Source: CBDBES01 sp965204465
GTDB lineage: Bacteria; Spirochaetota; Leptospiria; Turneriellales; CBDBES01
Direction of reading: 5' to 3'
DNA length: 64,000 bases
Assembly (NCBI GenBank): GCA_965204465.1
Contig: OZ241995.1
Span: 558,001-622,000 of the forward strand
Below, in pieces: positions 44,801 through 53,657 of the stretch. The notes beneath the pieces were generated by a model. It saw only the letters and a list, made by a program, of their open reading frames with translations. It had not been told where the DNA came from and made no database searches. Within the stretch, counting starts at the first letter, position 1, and each line of letters begins with the position of its first letter. A program made the translations under genes and the position numbers.

Positions 44801-47725
44801 CATAGATCAGATTTGGAAAGGTTTGCCTTATGTATTTAAATAGAAAATCGTCTCTTTCTTTTTCTTCTTCCTGCATGGTTGACTGTAATATTTTCTTTGT
44901 ACTTTGAGATAGCTTAGAGAATTTACCAAGCATATTAATGAGCATTTTTATGAGAAATCCTGATTCTGAAGAATGATAGAAGGCTCTTTGAAAAAAAAGA
45001 AAAATAATTTTAAAACCAGAGCTTGTCTCCAGGAACTGAGTCTTTAATTTATCCTTTGCATAAAATGTAAATAAATGATCTAAAAGAGGTTTTATTTCTG
45101 AGAAACCATAGTCATTCGTATCTTTTAAATTTCTGTATAATACAGTCAGTTCATCAAAATAAGAAAACTTCTCCTTAAAAATGGCGTGAGAAAAAACTTT
45201 TTTTATATTTGTATAAAAAATGATCATATTTGAAATAGAATCTTCTATGGATGGATCATCAGTAAATTTTACACTTTCTTTATCTGACAATAATTCAATG
45301 GATTCTGACAATTTATTTACAATATTTTTATTGTTGTATAGACCCTTTAGATAAGCAAAAATTATATTAAAAGATAGTATCATATCTTCTTTATTTTTAA
45401 TTTGTATTCCTTTATCGTCCTTCAAAAGCTGGGTAAAGAAAGGGTTTATTATTTGATCATGATCTTTTGTCATGTAGTTTATCATTTTACTTTTTAACTT
45501 CTTTTTTTCTTTCTCCGGGTTTTTTTCAGATATGTCCGAACTTTGAATCAAAAATAATGGTTCATTTTCTTTTATGCTTCGGCCAATAACCAGACCATCA
45601 TTTGTTTTGCCTATCTCTAATTTTGTCAGATCGCCATCTTCGATCAGATGGATTAGGCTACCACTCATATGAGCATGGATCGTTGTTTCCATCTTCATTG
45701 CAGAAATCACAATAATTGGATCCCCTTTTTGCACCTTGCTTCCTTTTTTTAGATATTTTTTTGTAGATTTTTCTTGCATGAGTCTTACAAATGCACTTTG
45801 AAAAGGTGCTCTTTTTAGGCCAATTGGATCAGAAGTATCTGACTGACCGCTTGTTTGAATAATTATATTGGAATAATACACTTTTTTATCAGGCGATCTC
45901 AATTTAATGATCGTTGAGTGGGACATTTGGTATATTTCCGTATTATAAAATTGAAGACCAGATCTTATTAAAAAATTATTTTCGTGCTCTAATTTAAAAA
46001 AAACTTCAAAATTGCCAACATATTGCTTTTGGATAAATATATGATACAGATTGATTGCATTTTGAATGATATCTACTATATATTCTCTCCCCTGAATTTG
46101 AATAGAACATGTTTCCGATAGGTCCATCCCTTTAGAAAGCCACATGGAATCATCCAGGCTAGCTATACTTGAATATTCATTTACATATTTTTGGATTCTT
46201 TGAATACGATTGCATAGTGCTCCAAAAACGGCGGTCTTCAGGATCATTGAATCTTCGCAGAAAGATTCTTCTAACTCTTTATGATCTATTAAAAGACGAT
46301 TCGTATAGTTTCCTTCAATAAATGTAGTATGTCTTACAATATGTAGAAGTTGCTGTATATTAGTATGGATACCCCCCACATATAATTCACTTAAAGCTCG
46401 TTCTACTTTTGTAATACATTCTTGTCTGTTTTCTGCATATACGATTACCTTCCCAATCATTGGATCGTAATAAGGCAAAATAACATCCCCTTTGTGGAAT
46501 CCAAAATCACAACGTACTCCCTTAAAGCCAGGGAGCTTTAATTCAGTAATGGTTCCAGGAGAGGGTGCATATCCTTTGGATGGATTTTCTGCATAGATTC
46601 TACATTCAATGGTATGATTTTTTTGTTCTTGTTTGTTGATATTGATTTTTTCATAAGGAATATCATCTTCTCTTCCATCGAAATTTAATATCTGCCATCT
46701 GGCAAGATCAATGCCCAGAGATTCATCCGTTACAGGATGCTCTACCTGAAGACGGGTATTCATTTCTAAAAAACCTACTTCATTTGAACTGGTGTCCCAT
46801 AGAAATTCTACTGTCCCTGCTCCGCAAGAATCAGAATAGCCAGAGGCTCTTGCCATTTTCTCCGCAGATTTGTATAATTTAGATATGAGTTCACTGGGAA
46901 GAAAAGTTTCTCCTGTTTCTTCTACGATCTTCTGATTATTTCTTTGCACAGCGCACTTTCTTAAACCGACGGATATACCATTGAATATTTGTACTTCCAC
47001 ATGGACTGGTTGGGTAATAAGTTTTTCTATATAAAAAGTTTCATCTTTATAAAGGCTCTTCCCAATTCTTTGGGATGAATCAATTGCAGCTTCCAGTTTA
47101 TCCTGTTTTGTAACTGGTATCATCCCTTTGCCTCCCCCCCCTTGGTTCAATTTAAGAATAATAGGATAACCTATTTCCTTGGCATATTTTTTTGCTTCTG
47201 CATAGTCTAATATTCTTTCCGATCCCTTGAACATGGGCACATTACTTTGTTGGGCCAGTTGTCTTGCTTCTAGTTTATTTCCTACCTTATTCATTACATT
47301 TGAAGATGGCCCCATGAAAATAATCTCTTTTTTATACTTTTTGGAAACTTCTTCAATGCGATCTACAAAATTTACATTTTCGGATAGAAAACCATAACCA
47401 GGATAAATGGCATTTGCCTTTGATAATAGAGCAGCCGCAATGATCATGTCTATATTATTATAATTCATGTAATTACCGATATGGATTACTTCATCTGCCA
47501 TCTCATACCATGATTGATTTATATCCACATCCGTAACAATAGCCACAGATGAAATTTTTTCTTCGTGAAGAGCTAGAAAAAAGCGCTTGGCAATTTCGCC
47601 CCTATTTGCAATCAATACCTTTTTTAGTTTGCCTTTACGCTTTATGTTTGATTCAGGAAAGCGAGAATCTATTGTTGGATTTAATTCTTTTAGTGAAAAA
47701 AAAAATTATCTATTTCTGTTATCAT
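41835..47725 (-). CDS. giant single-chain biotin carboxylase / BCCP / carboxyltransferase (acyl-CoA carboxylase), frame broken at an A10 tract
   Basis: The open frame 41835-47615 gives 1926 residues: biotin carboxylase at 1-450 (IANRGEIAKR, GGGGKGM, FLEMNTRLQVEHPVTDES), biotin carrier at about 600-670 with the biotinyl lysine in SAMKMETT near 641, a long middle region, then carboxyltransferase N-half from about 1240 (SGGATGNLEGLKYIAA) and C-half (FKGPALISGLARVNG, NSPGFLPGTKQE) to the end. The order is that of eukaryote-type acetyl-CoA carboxylase. Upstream the frame continues as SLKELNPTIDSRFPESNIKR without a start. An ATG at 47725 with a GAAGG site joins it if the ten-A run 47696-47705 had eleven. 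birA lies just upstream. Acetyl- versus propionyl-CoA preference is not decided. Confidence 0.85.
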
Positions 47726-47742
47726 AAGACCTTCTCTCTATA

Positions 47743-48495
47743 TTAGTAAAATACGTTTTCAGATAATTTGTATATTTTTTCTGTTTTTAGTTCTTTTATA
47801 ACCAAAAAACCATAATTATCTATACCAATAATTCTACCTTTTCTGCTATCCATATTTTGATTCAAGAAGTCAACCTTTTTTCCTGTATAAGGATAGGCGG
47901 ATAATAGACATTCGTGTATTTTTTTAGGAATGGGTACCGTAAATTTTTCTAATAAAATTTGTATACTGGTCAGTAATTCATAAAAAAGAGTTTCTAAATC
48001 TATTTCTTTACCCATGATCAATCTTAAGGATGTCGTTTTATTGGCGATATCCTCAGGAAATTCATTCGAATTTACATTGACGCCAACCCCTAGTATAACT
48101 ATCTTCTTTTGGATAGATAAAATAGGTTCACATAATATACCTGCCATTTTTTTATTCTTAAATTGTATGTCATTTGGCCATTTAATATGGATAGACTTCT
48201 TAGAATATTCTTCTAAAACTTTTTGTACAGCAATTGCCGTAAAAAGACTGATCGCGGGGATAAAAGATTCTTTAAACTCATCTATATGAAATACAGTAGA
48301 AAAAGCGATATCCTGGCCTCTTTTAGATATCCAGCTTCTTCCATTTCTACCTCTTCCTCTGGTTTGATTGAATGTATACACAGTTTGAAATTGTTTCTCC
48401 CATAATTCGGGATATCTTTTAATGTGCTCATTCGTAGAATCTACTTTCTTTAACTTTAGAATATGATTTTCCTTAGAGGATGATCCATATAACAT
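47743..48495 (-). CDS. birA: biotin--protein ligase (monofunctional BirA)
   Basis: Attaches biotin to carrier lysines. Core motifs are LKKVDSTNEHIKR, TRGRGRNGRSWIS (biotinyl-AMP loop), IKWPNDIQFKNKKMAGILCE and ILGVGVNVNSNEFP, with an SH3-like C-terminus (GRIIGIDNYGFLVIKE). It lacks the N-terminal DNA-binding domain of E. coli BirA, so it is not a repressor. Only 17 bases separate its stop from the ATG at 47725 of the biotin-carrying carboxylase, its obvious substrate. Confidence 0.93.
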   Translation of the reverse strand: MLYGSSSKENHILKLKKVDSTNEHIKRYPELWEKQFQTVYTFNQTRGRGRNGRSWISKRGQDIAFSTVFHIDEFKESFIPAISLFTAIAVQKVLEEYSKKSIHIKWPNDIQFKNKKMAGILCEPILSIQKKIVILGVGVNVNSNEFPEDIANKTTSLRLIMGKEIDLETLFYELLTSIQILLEKFTVPIPKKIHECLLSAYPYTGKKVDFLNQNMDSRKGRIIGIDNYGFLVIKELKTEKIYKLSENVFY

Positions 48496-48643
48496 AACTC
48501 TATACTACCTTAGAAATATGTTTAAGCCTGGCGGCTATTAGGGATAATTTTTTATCACAATGAGAACCCAATCTTGAAATATGTCAAACACAAGGCATTG
48601 CATTTCTTATCCAGATGCATGGAAGTAACGGTTAGCAATAGAT
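48496..48643 (-). other. intergenic interval between the cytolysin-like pair and birA
   Basis: 148 bases, AT-rich, no gene. It would contain the birA promoter and the end of the cytolysin-like transcript. No clear terminator hairpin stands out. Confidence 0.3.
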
Positions 48644-50365
48644 TCAAGGAGAAATACCTATATCGATCCAACCATCACCACGTTCATCTTCAATTCTTAA
48701 AGTCCTTGGATCATCAGTTATGGCAATGTCTTCCAGATCACCTATGCGAATAATATGTTTAGTCCTAAAAGTATCATCATTTATACTGCTACCTTTATCC
48801 CTATCTTTCAAAACGGCGCATACTTCAAGATTGGGTTGGTCTTGGCTAAATATATAACTAGCAGCATAATTATATGCATCAAAATTTTGCCATTCTCCAC
48901 TGATACTTCCGGGGAATTTATCATTTCGATCCGGACGAGCCATAAGAATTATATATTCACTATCTTCTTTAAGAATATCATCCAGGTTACATTGATTTGT
49001 AGACGTTGTTACATCTTCTGAAGTCGGTCTGATCGCGATATACCCATAGACCTCTAGATTATTGCTTGTTTCATCCCTTGAAGAAGCCCTCATTCGCAAG
49101 AGTCTTATAGTACCCCTATTTGTTTCACCTACTAAATCACATTCCCTTACATTATACTCAGAAGCCAATACCACTCTGGCAATGGAATTATCACTTAAAA
49201 ACCTAAGGGTGTATGACAAAGGCAGGGCATCTTGATATTTAAGTCCTCCAAAACGTATGCAAGTCCTTAAAGCTTCCAGGTTATTTACCAAAGAACAAGC
49301 CCCTTTGTTATCAGGACTTACCTGACTGCCTCCAATAACTGTGGCATTTATAGAGGATGATGCAAGTACTTCTGAATAGTTAACATCGATTGATGATCCT
49401 AGTTCATAGCTGCCTCCATATTCGACTGCTAAATTAGCTGCTGCATTGATATGGGTTTCATCTCTGTTACTTTCGAGCTCAAATAAAATCATTCTTCCAT
49501 AAGTAATAGAACTGACATATACCGGTGAAACACTCGGATTGATGTCAGGAACTTCTTCAAAAAAATCACTTGGGTTTGTTGGAAGATCGATATCAATTGT
49601 ATAATATTTATGAACAAATCTGGCAACATGTTTTTGCATCTTTGTGCTTGTGGTGACATCTAAACTCCCAGAAAAATCTATACTAAGCGCAGCTCCTACC
49701 TGACCTTTGAAGTGCGCCCCTAAAGCCACGCCAAGTTGTTCACTAGAATAAATAGACTTCACAGAGAAGGCAGTATTATTCGGTGGAATAACATCCGCTG
49801 TATTTTGTGTCCCAAGAAGAGAGACCCTGGCAGTACGAAAACCAGAAAGGGTCGGATTTTCGACTGTTTGGGATGCTACATCTGTTACACCTATGATTGA
49901 AACAGAAACATTAAGAGGCTTCCTAGGGGCAACAATAGGTTTATATTCTCCTGTACGAATACTGGACCCCTCTATGATAGAGCCTGGATAAATGACGTCT
50001 GCAGTGGGAGATAGTAAAAACAATTCATTGAATCCAGGGGCAGCCTTATATTTCTGAACCGTGCAATTGTATTCCCGGGTAGTCATACTACCACCACCTG
50101 GAGTTGCCTCGGTCTCTGTTAAATCTGGTTCCTGCTTCTCGTCTTCATCGCATATATCATCATCGCCTGTATTGCAGACTTCTACCCCCTCGCCAACTTT
50201 TTGGTTTTGGAGCAGTTCTTCTGGCTGCTGAAAATACGAGCTTGCCTTGATCATACGATCAAACCCTTCTGGTGTCGTAGAATCATTCTCTGTATCGCCA
50301 CAAAATAGGGTCATTATAAGTATCAACCCTATTACAAATTTGTTGTTCATTACTAACTTTTTCAT
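48644..50365 (-). CDS. cholesterol-dependent-cytolysin-like lipoprotein (second of pair)
   Basis: 573 residues. Lipoprotein signal with modified Cys22 (MTLFCGD), an acidic linker to about 95, then the thiol-activated cytolysin core: DVIYPGSIIEGSS and RKPLNVSVSIIG (matching the TYPGAL and RKPINININLPG regions of known cytolysins), YYTIDIDLPTNPSDFFEE (YTVSADLPKNPSDLF), PVYVSSITYGRMILFELES, the paired glycines G345-G346 in NATVIGG, and LPLSYTLRFLSDNSIARV. The C-terminal part (about 435-573) is unlike domain 4 and lacks the Trp-rich undecapeptide. It has LEVYG, LEVCAVLKDRDKG and DD. Probably a pore-forming or derived membrane-acting protein. 49 bases after its paralogue. Confidence 0.8.
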   Translation of the reverse strand: MKKLVMNNKFVIGLILIMTLFCGDTENDSTTPEGFDRMIKASSYFQQPEELLQNQKVGEGVEVCNTGDDDICDEDEKQEPDLTETEATPGGGSMTTREYNCTVQKYKAAPGFNELFLLSPTADVIYPGSIIEGSSIRTGEYKPIVAPRKPLNVSVSIIGVTDVASQTVENPTLSGFRTARVSLLGTQNTADVIPPNNTAFSVKSIYSSEQLGVALGAHFKGQVGAALSIDFSGSLDVTTSTKMQKHVARFVHKYYTIDIDLPTNPSDFFEEVPDINPSVSPVYVSSITYGRMILFELESNRDETHINAAANLAVEYGGSYELGSSIDVNYSEVLASSSINATVIGGSQVSPDNKGACSLVNNLEALRTCIRFGGLKYQDALPLSYTLRFLSDNSIARVVLASEYNVRECDLVGETNRGTIRLLRMRASSRDETSNNLEVYGYIAIRPTSEDVTTSTNQCNLDDILKEDSEYIILMARPDRNDKFPGSISGEWQNFDAYNYAASYIFSQDQPNLEVCAVLKDRDKGSSINDDTFRTKHIIRIGDLEDIAITDDPRTLRIEDERGDGWIDIGISP

Positions 50366-50414
50366 TCTTTTTCCTCTCTAATTTTCCAGACTATATTCTT
50401 AATCCTTAATGACC

Positions 50415-52121
50415 TTAAGGAATATATTTTAATTCAATATCTACCCAATCTCTTCCATTATTAGGAGCACCCTCACTGGCACGACTAAAATGTAATATCT
50501 TTGAACCATTATTACGAATTTCTACCGCGGAAATGACGAGTTTTCGCGTCATTAGCTCGTCATTCCTTTTACCAAAGCCTGGATCATAATCCCAGAATCT
50601 TCCACAGAGTTCAATATTTTGCCTCCCTGAGCTGATCTGATAAGCGGCTATATAATTTCCAGAGCTTATTGATTTGAAGCTTCCACCTACGTTAGAGTCT
50701 ATACGATGATTACCATTTACTTCTATGATACTAGATCCTCTATAAAAATCACTATTGCATCTACCATAATCTCCTGGCTCTATATTGTCTGAAACAACAT
50801 TCATCCTTAGAAAACCAAATACTTCATAATTACGGTCGGAATCACCTGGTGCTCGTCCATCATTATTAGATGATCTTATCCGAATAGCTTGCAGCCTTCC
50901 TACGGATTTTTCATTTTCTAGTCTGCATGTCCTGGCATTATACATCGTATTCAATACAACCCTGGCCACTGTATTGTCATTTAAGAATCTGAGAGTATAG
51001 GCAATGGGTACTCCATCCTGGTATTTTAGACCGCCTTCTCTTAAACAGTTATTTATTTCTTCTATGTTGGTTAAAATACCACAACGTTCACTATTGCCTC
51101 CCACTACCGTTGCATTGATTCTTGTATTTAAAATAGCTTCTTCATACAGGCTAGACACTTCCGCTGAACCATCTTGCTCTTCATCCGAAATATTCTGTGC
51201 TGCATGCAAGGCCGTCTGCAAAAGAGCTTCGTCTTTGTTGCTTTTCATATTGAATAATATGGTTCTTCCATAGGCAACTGAGCTTATATATACAGGTGAA
51301 ATATTTTCATTCAATTCAGGAAGCTCTTTGAAAAAAGAACTTGGTTCTTGAGGTAGATCAATATCTACTGTGTAATATCTGTGAACATATCTACCCACAT
51401 AAGACTGGTTAGATCCATTATCTTCGAAACCGAACTCTAGTCCTAACCTATCTGCCGTTGCTGCATCTATCTGACTTTTGATATTTACTCCCAAGAATAG
51501 ACCGAATTGATTTCTTACGGAGGAATCTAATTGTTGAACCGTAAAATTATAATTTGCAGGAGGACTAATACCTTCTGTATTGCTTGCCCGTAAAAGAGCT
51601 ATAGTTGCATCCCGAACATTGGATACCCTGCTTGGATCTTCTACCCTTGCAGAAGCCTGTTCAGTTACTCCAACAATAGAGACAGATAAAGACATAGGAT
51701 TCCTGGAACTAAGAATGGGTTTATATTCTCCTGTAACAATACTAGACCCTTTAAAAATTGATCCTGGATAGATCACTTCAGACATGTCAAATAGAAATAA
51801 TTCACTATGTCCGGCAGCCAACTTATATTGCTGGGCATTACACATATATTCGCGCGTAACTGAGCTGATATTTCCAGTAGCCCCTATTGTTTGTTCTTGT
51901 GCAGTAAAAGAAGCACATTTCCCATCACAGGGTGTATTCATTGTTCCTTCATCTACCCTTATGGGGCCAGAGGTTTCTTCTTCTTGTTGAAAATGAGAAA
52001 GAGACCTGACATGTTGGTTAAATTTTGAAATACGGATTTTTTCAGGTGATTCTTCTTGATCACATCCTAAGAAAAAGAAGAAAGAAAAAGCAAGTATAAA
52101 AATTTTGACTAGTCTGTTCAT
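50415..52121 (-). CDS. cholesterol-dependent-cytolysin-like lipoprotein (first of pair)
   Basis: 568 residues, paralogue of the downstream gene. Lipobox FFFLGC with Cys20. Shared core: TREYMCNAQQYKLAAGHSEL, EVIYPGSIFKGSS, NPMSLSVSIVGV, YYTVDIDLPQEPSSFFKELP, PVYISSVAYGRTILFNMKSN, glycine pair G341-G342 in NATVVGG, and VPIAYTLRFLNDNTVARVV. The C-terminal domain (about 430-568) again replaces domain 4, with YEVFGFL, IELCGRFWDYDPG and ND. No cholesterol-type undecapeptide. Paralogue divergence is strong outside the core, so the two probably have distinct roles, as in two-component relatives. A promoter is visible just upstream. Confidence 0.8.
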   Translation of the reverse strand: MNRLVKIFILAFSFFFFLGCDQEESPEKIRISKFNQHVRSLSHFQQEEETSGPIRVDEGTMNTPCDGKCASFTAQEQTIGATGNISSVTREYMCNAQQYKLAAGHSELFLFDMSEVIYPGSIFKGSSIVTGEYKPILSSRNPMSLSVSIVGVTEQASARVEDPSRVSNVRDATIALLRASNTEGISPPANYNFTVQQLDSSVRNQFGLFLGVNIKSQIDAATADRLGLEFGFEDNGSNQSYVGRYVHRYYTVDIDLPQEPSSFFKELPELNENISPVYISSVAYGRTILFNMKSNKDEALLQTALHAAQNISDEEQDGSAEVSSLYEEAILNTRINATVVGGNSERCGILTNIEEINNCLREGGLKYQDGVPIAYTLRFLNDNTVARVVLNTMYNARTCRLENEKSVGRLQAIRIRSSNNDGRAPGDSDRNYEVFGFLRMNVVSDNIEPGDYGRCNSDFYRGSSIIEVNGNHRIDSNVGGSFKSISSGNYIAAYQISSGRQNIELCGRFWDYDPGFGKRNDELMTRKLVISAVEIRNNGSKILHFSRASEGAPNNGRDWVDIELKYIP

Positions 52122-52150
52122 TTTATAAAATAATATAAAAAATATGACGA

Positions 52151-52178
52151 ATTATATCATATAAATACACTCTGTTAA
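52151..52178 (-). promoter_or_regulatory. probable sigma-70 promoter of the cytolysin-like pair
   Basis: On the minus strand TTAACA (52178-52173) and a perfect TATAAT (52156-52151) are 16 bases apart, 30 bases before the first gene's ATG. The IS remnant ends only about 40 bases further upstream, so insertion may have shaped expression. Confidence 0.5.
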
Positions 52179-52215
52179 GTATTATTTTTTTGTTCATAGT
52201 TTTGATTTGACCAGT

Positions 52216-52756
52216 GAGCCTGTGCGCCAACTTAAAAACATTTACATTTTTGAAAAGAACGAGTATAAAATCCCCAGTTCAGCTTTTTTAAATAAGTAAA
52301 ATTTTTATTCTCTAAGCGTCCTTTACCAGAGGTTGTTTTTAATTTTTATGTCCCATGAACAATAGATTTGCACAAAAAAATATCTCAAAGTTATAATATA
52401 CAAGCATCTTCTTTCGATTTAAAACAGGATATGATCATGAAGATGTCTTCTGATGAAGCGAAGTCATTTTATAAAAAGCGAAGTTTTTCCATTGAACCTA
52501 TTTTCGGGATTCTAAAACAGACTAAAAACTTTAGGGAGCTATTGCTCAGAGGGATTCAGAAGGCGAGAATAGAGGTAAAAATCGCTGCAATAACCTTCAA
52601 TTTTAGCAAAATGATACGGGAACAGCTTGTATAGATCAGGAAATTAGGAAATTATTTCGTATTTTCGAGAAAAAATATCAAAAAACCTTCGGGAACAAAA
52701 AATACGATATAGATTACAATTTAGTAAATTATTCTTCTGTGTTGAGACACAGGCTC
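52216..52756 (+). mobile_element. internally deleted IS1182-like element (541 bp)
   Basis: Left end GAGCCTGTGCGCCAACTT and right end AGACACAGGCTC are imperfect inverted repeats. The leader is nearly identical (inverted) to that of 34094-34434. An ATG at 52357 gives MNNRF, then a junction in QSYNIQASS-type sequence, then the frame 52368-52634 with the transposase C-terminus (FYKKRSFSIEPIFGILKQTK, the DDE-region Glu, and AAITFNFSKM). The right terminal region matches the element at 34094. Two internal deletions have removed most catalytic parts. Confidence 0.8.
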
Positions 52757-52792
52757 GATATGTGTACAAAGTACAGCCTAACGGCATTGGTT
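52757..52792 (+). repeat. 36-bp dispersed repeat (copy 2)
   Basis: Identical over 36 bases to 22333-22368 and directly adjoining the IS1182-like terminus. It lies about 60 bases ahead of rpsR and so is in that gene's promoter region. Confidence 0.65.
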
Positions 52793-52854
52793 ATTGTAAA
52801 TGCTAAGTATTTTTATACTTTACAAAATGTTTTTTAGAATAGTTTTGGCATAAT

Positions 52855-53283
52855 ATGGCATTAGAAGAAGAAAAAAAAGAAGAGAAGATCATACCGCAAA
52901 CTGTAAAAAAAGATGCGAGTACAAAAAGTATTGAACCTAGTCAACTTAAAAAAAATGATCCTCCTGTAAATGATCCTGAAAAAAAAAATACCCCTGAAGA
53001 TATAGTTTCCGCAAAAGAAAAGCCTATCAATTCTCCAAGTGAAAAAGGCTTTTCATTTAAAAGAAAAAAACCATTTACTGGGAAAAGAAGTTCTTATTTC
53101 TCCAAGAATTCCAACGCATCCATTGATTATAAACGTGTGGATGTTCTTGTATATTTTATATCAAACAAAGGGAAAATATTGCCTAGGAGGGTCACTGGTT
53201 TATCCGCTTTACAGCAAAGAAGAGTATCAAAAGTAATTAAAAGAGCAAGGATGGCAGGAATTTTACCTTTTTGTGTAAAATAG
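52855..53283 (+). CDS. rpsR: ribosomal protein bS18 with long N-terminal extension
   Basis: The C-terminal 57 residues are bS18: IDYKRVDVLVYFISNKGKIL, PRRVTGLSALQQRRVSKVIK and RARMAGILPFC. The usual protein is about 75-90 residues. Here about 85 charged residues rich in Lys, Glu, Pro and Ser precede the core, and no internal ATG, GTG or TTG would shorten it. A ten-A run at 52979-52988 is in frame. The usual rpsF-ssb-rpsR-rplI neighbours are absent: the gene stands alone between an IS remnant and a peptidase gene. Confidence 0.9.
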   Translation: MALEEEKKEEKIIPQTVKKDASTKSIEPSQLKKNDPPVNDPEKKNTPEDIVSAKEKPINSPSEKGFSFKRKKPFTGKRSSYFSKNSNASIDYKRVDVLVYFISNKGKILPRRVTGLSALQQRRVSKVIKRARMAGILPFCVK

Positions 53284-53657
53284 ATCATCCTATTTCTAGG
53301 TATTTTAATGTTTAAACTATCCGAGGATTTCCCTGAAAATATCTCTGTCCAAAGTTTCAGAATTGCTTGCCTGAATTATTCTCTGTTATATTTTCAAACC
53401 ATTATTCTTTACAAGACTATGAATTTTATGATCCTACCGCTACGGACAGCAAACTACACCCTATTAATTGCTGCATAATCTATTACAAAACGATTAAAAG
53501 CCCCTCGGATAGGAGATCAGGAATCTATGATCCGTCTTTTTCATCTTGCTGGGTTGAAAAGTGAAATGTATTGGCAATTTTTCTTGACGGATCATATACT
53601 GTCCTTTTTTTATATTTTAATTTCTTTAAATTAAAGATGACATACTTTCTTTAATTT
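53284..53657 (+). other. gene-free interval
   Basis: 374 bases after rpsR. Short open frames exist (for example 53308-53478 and 53367-53564) but none has a ribosome binding site or recognisable sequence. The end (53600-53657) is AT-rich with TCTTTAAATTAAAGA, a short palindrome, and probably holds the promoter of the next gene. Confidence 0.35.

Noticed and set aside
53367..53564. Small gene after rpsR
   Set aside because: TTG start without ribosome site and no recognisable sequence.
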